Program-made: the position numbers and the translations under genes
The notes under the pieces: model-generated
Told to the model about the DNA's origin: nothing
What the model saw: only the letters and a program-made list of their open reading frames with translations
Database searches by the model: none
Assembly: GCA_003665825.1 (NCBI GenBank)
Contig: QPFY01000013.1
Coordinates: forward strand, 558,001 to 622,000
Direction of reading: 5' to 3'
Length of the DNA: 64,000 nucleotides
Source of the DNA: Microbotryum silenes-acaulis
Taxonomy: Eukaryota; Basidiomycota; Microbotryomycetes; Microbotryales; Microbotryaceae
Shown: piece by piece, positions 43,431-54,546 of the stretch
Position numbering within the stretch: position 1 is the stretch's first letter
Layout: each line of letters opens with the position of its first letter

Positions 43431-46370
43431 TCACAATCCAGTCATGAGAACGTTGGGCGCGTTGGCTTCAGCACCGCCGAGGTTGCGGCGCGGGGCGACA
43501 TCGTCGGAATTGTTGTCCCAGTGGTAAAGGCGCTCTTGGGGGCCGACCTGTTGGTGGGTAGCAAGAAAGAATCATTGTCAGTCATCTATATCCGGGTTTG
43601 ACGTGTGGAGACAGCTCCGACTCACCTGCTGGCGAAGAATGTGCTTGCGGATAAAGTAAGATGTGGCGCGGAGCTGGAAAGCGGCATGCTTCTTGGTCGG
43701 CACGGAGAAGACTTGGTCCAGTTCTTCCAACGATAACGCCTTGGTCTCGGGGACCTGAAGAAGAATCAAAACCCAATAGTTAGCGACTGGTTTACCCGGT
43801 TCAGTGTTAGGTCGGAAAGCTTACAAAGAAGAGGATCAAGAACCATCCGATGATGTTCCATGCCGCGTACCAACCGAACGCTCCTTGGGGCTTGAAGGCA
43901 CCGAGCAATCGAGGGAAAGTAAGTGCGACAATGCTGAAGAAGAAAAACGGTATCAGCCACCTCGCTTGGACAACCATTCGAAGACTCGAGGTCGACTCAC
44001 AAGTTCCAGCCCCATGTGACGGCCGTGGCGAACGACATGCCCGTCTCACGAATGTAAAGAGGGAACGCTTCGGCCGAGTAAGTGAAAGGCACCGGGCCTT
44101 CGCCGGGGGAGTACGCGATGCAGTGAAGGTAGATGCCGAGAGCGACGACGGCGACGCGCGCCTTGGACTCCTCGGGAATGAAGAATGCCATTCCGGTCAT
44201 CAACAAGAACAGGGCCATGAGCGGGAACGTCGTAAGCAACAAGGTGCGACGCCCGTAGGTGTCAATGGTCCAGACGGCAGGCGCGGCCATGATCCAGTTG
44301 AGCGCTCCAAAGCCTAGCGTGGCTCCCAAGGCGTTCAGTTCCGAGAAGCCGGCTTCACGGAAGACGGTTGACGAGTAGTAAGCGATGACGTTGATACCGC
44401 AGAATTGCTGCATGAACATGACGATGCCCGAAGCCAGAGCGGCGCGACGGTTGCGTGGGACTGAGCACAGAAAACAAAGCTGGCTCGGTCAGCTAACAGT
44501 GCAGACCAGGGATGGGTGCGAAGAAGCGTCGAGACACCCACCAGCAAACATTTCGATAAAGGCAGGTCGGTCGGTCGAGATCGTTGATTCCTCCTCCAGC
44601 AGGGCGTGGATGAAGAACAAATCACGTGCAGCCTGGAGACGAGTGTGACGAAGGCGGCAGAGCGACTTGAAGGCGTCGGCGTAACGACCCTTGCTCAAAA
44701 GCCACCTCGGCGACTCGGGCAGAGTGTAGACCCTATGGAATAGTGCAGTATGGGTGTGAGAAGTGTGCACTGTGGATGCCGAATAGACGTCTGGTACTCA
44801 CTGTGCCATGACGAAGAATGCGGGCAAGCCTGCGGAACCGAGCATGAGGCGCCAATTGACTGCGTCGAATCCAAAGCGCAAGATGATTCAAGTCAGTTGA
44901 GGCCGTTGTGTTCTAGTTGCCCAGCTCTCTGGGCCACGACTTACGGCCGGTGATGTGGGCGGGATCCTTGACGCGGAAGAAGATGAGGGACGAGACTGTG
45001 CCGAGCATGATGCCGAAGGCGGTCCAGACTTGCCATTGCTATTGGGCAGAACCGGGACGAGGGATGAGTAACTGCCAACACTATCGCTAGAATGCGAGAC
45101 GACTCGAGTGTGCTCACCATAACGAGGGCACCGCGGATCAAGGGAGGGGCAGTTTCAGCAGCGTAGACGGGAACCGTGGCACTCTTTGCGCCGATACCGA
45201 GGCCGAGCACGATGCGTGAAGCGAACAAGTGCGGCCACGAGTTGGTTACACCGGACCAGATGCACGCGAGACCCGAAACGGTCGCGGTGATGAAGATGGC
45301 TCCTCGTCGACCGAAGAAGCGGTTCAGAGGCGAAGTAAGCCAGCATCCGAGCACGGCGCAGGCGAGGTAAGGGGCACCGGCGGTCAGTCCGAGCAGCCAT
45401 TGGTTCTGCGGGGGAGTGGACAAATAGTCAAATCGACGTCGCGTTCAACGTGTGCAGCTCCACCTCCTGACTCACTTTGCCAGCATTTGCGTTCACTTGA
45501 CCGTTCGGAAGCAAAGCAGCAGTCTCGAGGCCGAATTGAGGGGCCCAGAACAAGTTTGCACCGTTCGTGACCGACTCGTCCATGCCTGAAGCCGAAATAA
45601 CGAGTCCAGACAGAGTCAGAAGTAGTTGTCAGGCACCAAAACCAATGTTCCACCTTACCTTGAACCGCAGCTGCTACCGAGCAGCAGATCACCAACATGT
45701 ACAGTTGCTTCGGGTGGTCCCACTGCGATTGGCATATGTCAGTGTCAAGACAATGCGATCGCATCACGTAATCTACGCATCTCCGTTACACTCACTTTGT
45801 GGGTGACTTCACGGCGCAGAATGTTCTTGTCCGCGTCGTCAAGCATGGGCAAGGACTCGAAAGCCAAGGGGTCTTGCGCGACCATGGCACCTGGCAGGGA
45901 GACGAAGGGCTCGCCGGGGTCAGATCGCCGGCGGAAAGAGGGGCTTCCCCGAACCGCAGATCATCCCGTCGGGAGGGGCGGACGGCTTTGGTGGAGGTTG
46001 AGCAAGCCTGTCACATCGGCACTCACCTTTGGCAAACTCTTCTTCGTATTCACCGAGCCCCTTCTCGTGCGCGAAAGCTCGGCCCATAGCTTGCAAGCGG
46101 TCCAACGAAATGCCGGCCAGCGGGTTCTGCGGAAGGGCGAGTTCCGTGCCGAGTTGGGGAAATCAGCTTTATGAAAGACGCGAACTTGAGGATCGGAGAA
46201 CGGCAAAGTTAGACAGTCGTTCGCGTGGAGGAAAAAGGACTGACTTCCAACTTGGCGTTGATGTTGTCGTCCGAGTGGATCGACCCAACCGCCTTCTCGT
46301 TGTGCACGGCCGATCCCTTGGGCTTGTTCTGGCCCATCAGCTCCTTTTGCCGAGCCAGGCTCGGGTCCAT
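43431..46370 (-). CDS. MFS sugar/polyol:H+ symporter (SP family)
   Basis: Twelve-helix sugar-porter family protein split by about eleven introns. A leader (start ATG 46370) with charged helices (ISLDRLQAMGRAFAHEKGL) precedes YMLVICCSVAAAVQGMDES (helix 1, with a modified PESPR-family entry). Further signatures are NRFFGRRGAIFITATVSGLA, the RIVLGLGIGAKSATVPVYAA motif (RxxxGxG...PxYxxE-type), PESPRWLLSKGR, QQFCGINVIAYYSSTVF, DTYGRRTLLL, and PETKALSLEELDQVF near the C-terminus. The tail after this is HW/DN-rich and ends VLMTGL before TGA (43431-43433). Substrate is not predictable; this subgroup includes fungal inositol, quinate and hexose carriers. A CRE-type palindrome with a CCAAT box lies about 120 bases upstream. 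Confidence 0.9.
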
Positions 46371-46490
46371 GTGACCTTTGGTGTCCGTGTTGGACTTTTC
46401 GTTCGATGTAAGGTATGGGCGCTGTGAATGATCCCGTTGCGTAGCGTCGAGTAAAAGAAAGGAGTGAAGAGAAGAGGGGCAGCGGAAACT

Positions 46491-46504
46491 AACTGACGTC
46501 AGTT
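46491..46504. promoter_or_regulatory. AACTGACGTCAGTT palindrome (CRE/ATF-type) upstream of the sugar transporter
   Basis: Perfect 14-base palindrome centred on TGACGTCA, the consensus for ATF/CREB-type bZIP dimers (for example fungal Atf1/Sko1). A CCAAT pentamer follows after two bases. It is about 120 bases upstream of the transporter start on the minus strand. Confidence 0.45.
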
Positions 46505-47451
46505 GACCAATCATCCCCGCAAGTGCGGCAGGAACGAGCGAAACCGTTTCGGACCAATCGTAGGTTCGAGCTGAGCAACAACGTCTGCTGCGCCCGGGGC
46601 CTCGAGCGTCCGTGCTACAGGTAGGATGTTGCCGCCATGAAAGTTGCGCACAGGGTGGACGAGTACTCACCACTTGCTATTGTGGTCGACGATGATCAGT
46701 GGAGAAGAAACAAGAGGCGTGGGGCTAAAAGTCGCGTGAGGGGGCGGCGCCAGGGGCATCGACAAAATGGTGGGGAGCACCCGATTTAGCGCCCGACCCC
46801 CGGCCTCGATTTTCGCGCTAAACGGCGCTAATGACATCACCGTTGCGCGCCGAACGCGTCGGCGCGGGGGAGCTGCATGCACTCCGGTGCAGACTTGCAA
46901 ACGTCTCTTTTCAAGCCCTGCCGTTGAAGCCCCGGAAGGGCACAAAGCAAAAGATCGATGAAGACCGCCCTCCTCTGATTGGTCGATGTCCCTGAGCACG
47001 GGCCTCGTCCTTGTTTTCTTTGCAGGTTTTTCGCGGACGGCCAACGGGAGCGGTCGGAGAGGTGTTTCGGTGCTACAGATACCAATCTGTAGGCCCGTAC
47101 CCAAGCACCTACGTCCCACACGCAAAACAGCCAGGTCAGAAACCAGGACAACTCAAGGCTCAGACTCAAATCAACTGCGAGGGAAGTGCAGTGACTGGTC
47201 CAATTTCCAGAATGTAGGACGGCGCGCCCGCATCTCCCTCAGCGCGCTCGGGCTGGTGTCAGGGGTCGCTGGCAGGTGGACACGTCCCGTCCGTGCGGGG
47301 TAAAGCAAGTCCCGAAAATGAGGGTTAGGGGCGCCACTACTGCGCAAGCCACGGTCCCAAGGTCGCCAGGGAGGGCCAAATCCTAAGTGAAAAATAGTTT
47401 CTCTGCTGTCTTTCGTCATTATACCGTTCGAGTCTCCTTCTATTTGGAATC

Positions 47452-47472
47452 ATCCCGTTAATTTAACGGGAT
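47452..47472. promoter_or_regulatory. 21-base perfect palindrome upstream of urease
   Basis: ATCCCGTTAA and its exact reverse complement flank a single T. It lies about 170 bases upstream of the urease start codon, in AT-rich promoter sequence. The length and symmetry suggest a dimeric activator or repressor site, but the motif does not match a site I know. A chance hairpin is the alternative. Confidence 0.45.
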
Positions 47473-47639
47473 CCCACTGGTTGTGACTTAAAATTTAAAG
47501 GTTCAAGAGTACAGAGTACAAATGGCAATCGAAGAACTTACGACAATCCGGGGTTGCCGCCGGTCGGGGCTCGCGTGGCCCGCAAATGGCTTGGTGTGTG
47601 ACCCCACATCAGCAGCTCGCGTTGACGACTCGATCAAAG

Positions 47640-50600
47640 ATGCATCTGCTCCCACGAGAGATTGACAAGGTACGTCCTACAATGAGACATGGTTCGGTTA
47701 TCGGTTTCACTCACTTATATTCTTCCCACACGTCTTGAATTGCTACTTCGCCTGCCCAGGTGCTCTTATCGAATGTTGGCTCGCTCGCGCAACGACGACT
47801 GGCGCGGGGGGTGAAGCTCAACATCACCGAAGCGACGGCCCTCATCGCAAGTGTGCTCCAAGAGCTTATCCGTGATGGCAAGCACTCGGTCGCAGAGCTG
47901 ATGCAGCTAGGTACGTCGTGGTTCGCTGTCCTTTGACGCGCCGCCCCACACGCACCCACCGACCTCATTCGTTATCGAGACCGGCACAGACTGACCCCCT
48001 CACATCTGTCCCCGTGCTCCTCGACTTTGGTAACACTAGGCAAGGAGGTCCTAGGTAGAGCCCATGTTCTTCCTGTAAGCCCCGCGACTTGTGTCTGCCC
48101 TGCTCGTGTATTGACTGGGCTTTGCTATCTCCGTCAAGTCCGTTCCGGCGATGCTGCACGAGATCCAAGTCGAAGGCGCCTTTCCAGATGGTGTGTTTCT
48201 GGTCACTGTGTGAGTATACATGAAGTCAATTCATCCTGAGCCGATGATCTGGATCCATGTCCTCACAACTCGTATCTACTTCAGTCACGACCCCATCGCT
48301 TCGGCCCAAGGCTCGCTCAAGTTGGCGCTCTACGGGTCGTTTCTACCGATCCCTCCCGAGAATATCTTCGGGCCACTCGAAGAGGAACCGAAGCGTGAAG
48401 AGCTACCTGGTGCCCTAGTTTTCAAGAAGAACGCACCGATCGCCCTCAACGTCGGCCGTAAACGCGTCAAGGTCAAGGTCACCAACACCGGCGATCGTCC
48501 AATTCAGGTCAGTCGAAGCTGCTGAACAGGATCCTTTACGTCAAAAGCTAATTCAGATTGATCTGCACTTCGACTGGTATAGGTCGGCTCGCACTATCAC
48601 TTCAGCGAGGTCAACAAAGCGCTCAAGTTCGACCGCTCGCTCGCCTTCTTCCGAAGACTCGACATCGCCGCAGGCACAGCCGTTCGGTTCGAACCTGGTG
48701 ATTCGAAAACCGTTACCCTCGTCGACATCGCTGGCAACCAAATCGTCACGGGCGGCAACTCGCTCGTCAATGGCCCCGCCACTCGGCTCGCGAACCAGGT
48801 CCACTACGATCAGATCATTCAATCTCTCGTCGAGAAGGGCTTCAAGCATGAGGAGCAGCCGGGCGCCGTGGTGGGTACCGAGATCGAGGGTGCCATCATC
48901 AGCCGTGAGACATATGCCAGCATGTACGGTCCGACGACTGGGGATCGTGTTCGACTCGGTGACACCAATCTCTGGGTCGAGGTTGAGGACGACAAGACCG
49001 TCTATGGCGATGAACTCAAATTCGGAGGCGGTACGTGCTCGACCCCGTCGGTCGTCTTCTTCGCATTTCTGACCATATATCGAGGCCCTACACAGGCAAA
49101 GTCATTCGTGAAGGAATGGGACAAGCGACGGGTCTACCTGACGATATGACGCTCGATCTCGTCATCACCAATGCGCTGATTATCGACTGGAACGGCATCT
49201 ACAAGGCCGACATCGGCATCAAGAAGAACCACATCGTTGGAATTGGCAAAGGAGGCAACCCCGACGTGATGCAAGAGGTTACGCCAGGCATGATCGTGGG
49301 CGTCAATACCGAGGTGATTGCTGGAGAAAAGATGATCGTGACCGCGGGCGCGATCGACGCACACGTGCACTACATCTGCCCTCAACTGTGGACCGAGGCC
49401 ATGGCATCGGGAACGACGACCTTGATCGGTGGTGGCACCGGACCGTCCGCGGGCACGAATGCGACTACTTGCACCCCATCGCAGACGTACATGCACATGA
49501 TGATGGCCGCGACCGATGGGGTGCCGCTCAATTTTGCGTTCACGGGCAAGGGTAACGACAGCGGCAGCGTTGGTCTCATCGATCAGGTCCGATTCGGAGC
49601 CGCCGGCCTCAAGTTGCACGAAGATTGGGGCACGACGCCGGCTTCGATCGATACCGCGCTCAGCGTTGGTGACGACTATGATGTGCAGATCAACATCCAC
49701 ACTGATACGCTCAACGAGTCGGGCTTTGTCGAAGACACCATTGCGGCTTTTAAGGGCCGCACGATCCACACCTACCACACCGAAGGAGCCGGGGGTGGTC
49801 ACGCTCCAGACATCATCGTGGTCGCTGGTCACGAGAATGTCTTGCCCAGTTCGACAAATCCGACCCGACCTTATTGCGCCAACACCCTCGATGAGCACCT
49901 CGACATGCTCATGGTCTGCCATCATCTTGATCGAGCGATCCCGGAAGACATCTCGTTCGCCGAATCGCGCATTCGTGCCGAGACCGTCGCGGCCGAGGAT
50001 GTCCTGCAAGATATGGGGGCCATTTCGATGATTTCTTCCGATTCGCAGGCCATGGGACGTATTGGAGAGGTTGTGTCGTGCACGTGGCGCACAGCGGCCA
50101 AGATGAAGGACTTCACGGGTCCGCTCAAGGAGGAGACGCGACCCGACTGCGACAACGAGCGGGTCAAGCGCTACATCGCCAAGTACACGATCAATCCGGC
50201 CATCACTCATGGTATGTCACACGTTATCGGTGACATCGCGGTCGGCAAACTCGCCGATCTCGTGCTGTGGCAACCTCAAAACTTTGGTGTCCGGCCTGAA
50301 ACGATCCTCAAGGGCGGTGTAATCGCTTGGGCCAACATGGGCGACGCAAATGCCTCGATCCCGACCGTGCAGCCCGTCATCTCTCGACCAATGTGGGGTT
50401 CGCATGCTGAAGCCGCGGCCCTCAACTCAGTGCTGTTCGTGTCGGCTCTTTCTCTTTCCTCGGGAACGATCGCGAACTATTCGCTCAAGAAACGACCCAT
50501 CGCGGTCCGCAATTGTCGCAACATCGGGAAGAAGGACATGAAGAATAATTCAATCACTCCCAAGATTAGCGTCAACCCTGAGACCTATCGAGTCAGTGTC

Positions 50601-50736
50601 ACATTGGCTGAAGGGGTGTTACCATACCGAACGAAGTGAGCTGACTCTACTACCACAGGTCGAAGCGGACGGTGTACATTGCATCGTCGAGCCAGCCACA
50701 AAACTTCCCTTGTCTCAAAACTACATGCTATTCTGA
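47640..50736 (+). CDS. URE1: Urease (single-chain, nickel-dependent)
   Basis: Cytosolic enzyme hydrolysing urea to ammonia and carbamate. As in other fungi the gamma, beta and alpha regions are fused in order. Gamma: [20 protein letters not shown] and [10 protein letters not shown]. Beta: [15 protein letters not shown] and [20 protein letters not shown]. Alpha starts at [20 protein letters not shown]. Alpha active-site elements are all visible: [12 protein letters not shown] (Ni His pair), [12 protein letters not shown] (the Lys that is carbamylated), [33 protein letters not shown] (flap Cys and His) and DSQAMGR. Exon 1 is 30 bases (47640-47669). The last intron (50590-50658) removes a frame that would otherwise read past the true end; the final exon gives [20 protein letters not shown] and stops at TGA 50734-50736. 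About seven introns. Needs accessory proteins (UreD/F/G type) not found in this window. Confidence 0.96.
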
Positions 50737-50861
50737 TCTTCTGTCGTCGTAATGCTGGGGCTCCGTTCATTGAAAATCCTGTGTGTCTCTTCAAGCTGTC
50801 CGTATGCATTGTAGTCTGAGAATGTTCAGTGTTCATCACTGAAAGCGTGGATACCCTAGAT

Positions 50862-53301
50862 TCAAGCCTGGTCGCTGGTGACTGATTTGGAGTGTACTTC
50901 AAGTTGAAGCAAGTCGCTTGGTGGTTCCATCTCGTCAACCGGCTCCAGCCACTCGTCCAGGACTGCCTCGTCAAAGCTCGACTCGCCGTCACGTTGAAGT
51001 TCATTCATGCCTTGTCCTATTGGGTCGGAGGACGGAAGTAATACGATTTCGCTCTCCCGCGATAATGACATGGATGACGAGTGGTGTCCATTTGTCAAAT
51101 CCTTGAGCGGCGATGCCGTCGGCGATCTAAAAGGTGTTGGTGTCCGCACCGTAAGATTCGTCCCGGCCAAGCAGTAGTATTGCGGGGGCTTGGCTTCGAT
51201 GCTTGACGTTGGCGTTGGCCAGCTCACGTCTGGACGAGGGGTTCGGACTAAGACGCTCGAGCTGCCGCGATCTTGGCGACGAGTCTGACCGTTTCTTGGC
51301 TGCCAGCTGGTCCTGGTGAACGAGCAGGAGGAGGGATTACGATTTTCAACCTCCGTTGGTCGCTCCTCGAATTGGTGTCGACTGGATTGTTCAGCTTCGG
51401 AAAGAGCTAAAGGATGCTGATCAAGACCAGACGAGGACCCGCCACTTGCGCCACCTGATTGCGAATCGGCCCTTCTCCTTGGCGACCCGCCTTGACCAAG
51501 GCGGGATGAGGGGAAGTCCAGCTGAGCGTTGTCGTTTGGATTCGATTGCTGAGACCCTAGGAGTGTATGTGTTTCCGCGCCCCAGGCATGCCTCTTCTTT
51601 CTTCCTTCCGTGAAAAAACGGAACGACGGCTGGCGAACGAGGGTTCGTGATGTACCCGCTTGCTGGACTGTGTTTCCATCCGCGGATGAGGATGCACCGA
51701 AACCGGAAGAGATATGAACACTGGTTTCTAGGGCGGTGTTATGTCTGACCAAGCGACCTCGGATTAGAGCTCGGTTCTTTTCCTCCTCTGGGCGCTTTGC
51801 TCTTCCTTGACGGGCTTTGGGGAATCGCTGCGCATTCTTTCTCACCCGAGTCGGTTGCACTGGCGCGGGGGGAGGTAGAGGCCCTAGACAGCGCTCATCT
51901 TCGGCGGTGGAATCTGGCAAAGGTCGCACGTCGATGTAGGATTCGATGTTGGATCCCTCGAGCTCCAGTGGAAGGAAATGTGTGGAGTTGGTCGACGTCT
52001 TCTTACGCTTCGTCGACCGCGCGCTCTTGCCTTGGTATGAGGGTTCACATTTCTTGCCAGTTTTATGTGATACGGGGCTACTCTCTCTACTCGTGTTGAT
52101 GTTATCAAGTGCAGCTCGAGTTTGCGCTCGACCGGTGATTGGATCCATCCGATGAAGTCGCTGACTGGGCGAGGCGCAAATTGAGGGGGAGTCTACGCTG
52201 TGGAAAGCGGTAGATTCAATCGTCCACAGTGAACGATCGGGAGGACATATTCTGCGAGAGTCCGAGGTTTCCGGGGTCGCCCGAGAGGCCGAAGTTCCAG
52301 CGTCGAGGGTGCCGACGCCGAGCTCCAGCATGCGTGGACGGGGTCTCGTTGGGTAAGGAGCTCCCTTTTGGAAACGCACACTGCCCGTCGCAAATACCGG
52401 GGCACGCACGGTGAGCGATTTTCGTGTGCTTCGTAAAGGTCTGAGACGACGAGGTGAAGCTGGCGGCGTGAGTGCAGGATGTGACGAGGGCTCTGCTGCT
52501 CGACCCATGATCGCCCCACCGGTTGCCGCAATCCTTGATCTTGGTCCCTTCGAAGCTCTACTCGCGTTGCCTATATGTCGTTGAGCGGTTGTTCGATCAC
52601 ATTCCGGCGCAAAACATCCGAAGAGTCCCTCGTCGCCGAGATCCGAGTCGCTCGATCCCTCAAATCGATCTGCAGGCGGATGATCGTGTAGATGGTCGGC
52701 ATACGACGGCGAACCAATTGGCGACAATGCTCGGCGTTGCCATGTAAGTGAAGTTGCACGGAAATTGTTACTCGTCTTGGATGAAAGATCGACAATTCCC
52801 TCGACGCTTGAAGACCCGCTTGACTTGGACATGAGCTTAGTCGAAACTGAAAAATGACAATAGAGAGATGGAGTGCCCCACCGAGTCAGTCTTTTTCCCG
52901 TGACCGATCCATGTCAGACATGTTAGTTGCTTGAGAACGAAATCGAGATCAATCCGAAGACGGGGTATGAATGTACGTGTATGAGTGAGCGGACTCCGCG
53001 GGTATTCGTCGCTACTCGGCAAGCAAGTGTCCCTAAGGCACGCTATGCTAATGACGTAAGGAGGGGCAGACTGACGATTGCTAGAGTTAGGATCATTGTT
53101 CCTTGTATTGGCGGATAGAAGGGTTGTCAACGGTGACGTTGCAGCTGGTCTCGATGGTTCCATGGGTGGCCTCCGATCTGTGTACGACATGGGTTGACGC
53201 CGACGGCGGCGGCGCGGCGGAGATGGCGGCTCCTCGAAGTCATCATCCGACTCTTGGGCGTCATTTTGCGGAAGGCGATGTGTATGATCGACCTCAGACA
53301 T
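50862..53301 (-). CDS. Uncharacterised Ser/Pro/Arg-rich protein
   Basis: No family recognised. Exon 1 starts at ATG 53301 (MSEVDHTHRLPQND), acidic and then strongly basic (PPSPPRRRRRRQPMSY). A large exon (50862 to about 52851) encodes ~660 residues of low-complexity, Ser/Thr/Pro/Arg-rich sequence with many SP/TP sites (for example LTPPASPRRL, RTPTPFRSPTASPLKDLTNG) and Lys/Arg clusters (ARSTKRKKTST), ending in an acidic stretch (VLDEWLEPVDEMEPPSDLL). The two are joined here with donor GTCAGT and acceptor TTTTCAG (about 240 bases), which is phase-consistent; a further small exon inside this interval is possible. The composition suggests a nuclear, cyclin-dependent-kinase-phosphorylated regulator, but that is inference only. 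Confidence 0.6.
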
Positions 53302-54546
53302 GAAAGGAGATTAAAAAAGGACCAGGCGGCGATGGAATTTGTGGTCGCTGTGATAGCGGGCGGGAGAAACAATCGCCACCGCCACCGCCACCGTTCCACC
53401 GTTCCACCGTTATCGCCACGGGCATGGGCACTGTCACGGCGGGAGTGGTCTGGCGCGTCTGGCGCTGCGACGATGCGCGAAAATCTCCTCTCCGGTGCGA
53501 CCTACCGAGCGAATGTTCGCCAGATCTTATGTGAAACACAAATTGAAGATCATAAATGATCTTCGCTTCTGCTCTAATTCTGCTCACGAGTCGACTGGGT
53601 TGATCTTGTCGATCTGTCTTGATTGGAAGTATTGGTACCATCGCAGTTGCGCTCGGCCGTCAAGTCGGCCGTCCAGACAGGAGGTCGAGTTTTAGTGACG
53701 GCTGGGTCAAGCTGCGACTACGCTACATGTGTTCGGCAATCCTTCTCCAAAAAGCAGAGGCTTAAGAGAAGGTCCTCGTTGGGAAAGGCTTGTTCGTTGG
53801 TGTCACCGCGTCAGCAGAGCTAGTTGGGACATCACCTCCTCGGCGGCCCGCGTCCAGAGGCTGAGTAGCACACGCCAGGTACTGCGACTCGGCGGTGCGG
53901 AAGTCCAAGTCGCCGAAGCTAGGCTGTAAAATCTTATTTCACGATCAACATGCTTTGGGGACTTGTCCGGGACCATCAACTTTGGTATCTGGGAGCTGGG
54001 GCGAAAGGAGCGTATGATCCATCCCCTCCACTCGCCCCTGTTTAGAACACTACACTTCGTGAGCCTCGGCGTCAGTTGCTCGTGGGCGCCGCAGCATCAT
54101 GAAAAAGCTGAACTCACCCAGTATTGATAGCTTCAAATGTAGCGCCTGGATCCCAATGAGGCACATGTCATGAGCAGTACCTCCCGTTGCCCAGGCCAGG
54201 AGAAACTGTGAAACTTCCGTGAGATCGGAAATCGCGCGCGCGAGAGCTCCTCAGCGCAAATCGGAGATTCGCGTGTTAGCGTGCCGGGCCAAGCAAATCC
54301 TACCTACGGGGATCGGTCGATCCATCGGCTGTCGATCTGAGCGGCGGTCCAGCTTGGCCGCTTGAGCACTCTTTTCGCACGGCGAAACTAGAGCACGACG
54401 ATCCGTGCTTCCGAGGCAATGGCTGCCCTGCGCTGGCTCATCTGGAGGTGACTGTCGATGGATCGTCCTCGACTAGTACTCCACCTCCACCGCTGTTCTA
54501 CTTTGCATGCGTATCTCACCCATTTAATTCTCCAGAGGAACCATAC
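53302..54546. other. 1.25-kb divergent intergenic region
   Basis: No gene supported. It has a short CCACCG/TTCCACCG tandem near 53376-53410 and otherwise mixed sequence with scattered stops in all frames. It should contain the promoters of both flanking genes. Confidence 0.55.

Larger units (their letters stand above)
46371..47639. other. 1.27-kb divergent intergenic region (sugar transporter / urease)
   Basis: No gene supported. It contains a CRE palindrome (46491-46504) and CCAAT (46507-46511) on the transporter side, an inverted CCAAT near 46976, a G+C-rich block with ACGCGT (46854-46859), and on the urease side a 21-base perfect palindrome (47452-47472) in an AT-rich setting. Confidence 0.6.

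Noticed and set aside
46854..46859. ACGCGT between the sugar transporter and urease
   Set aside because: Neither neighbour is a cell-cycle gene; taken as evidence that the hexamer also occurs by chance in this GC-rich DNA.
48868..49149. Apparent early end of the urease alpha region
   Set aside because: It is the exon running into an intron at about 49032; the next exon resumes at [11 protein letters not shown] in the correct phase.
49134..50210. 358-codon minus-strand ORF over urease
   Set aside because: Opposite strand of the highly conserved urease alpha region; composition reflects codon bias of the real gene.
50585..50639. Urease seeming to end in a non-conserved tail ([15 protein letters not shown])
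   Set aside because: A GTCAGT donor at 50590 and acceptor at 50658 replace it with the conserved urease C-terminus ending at 50736.
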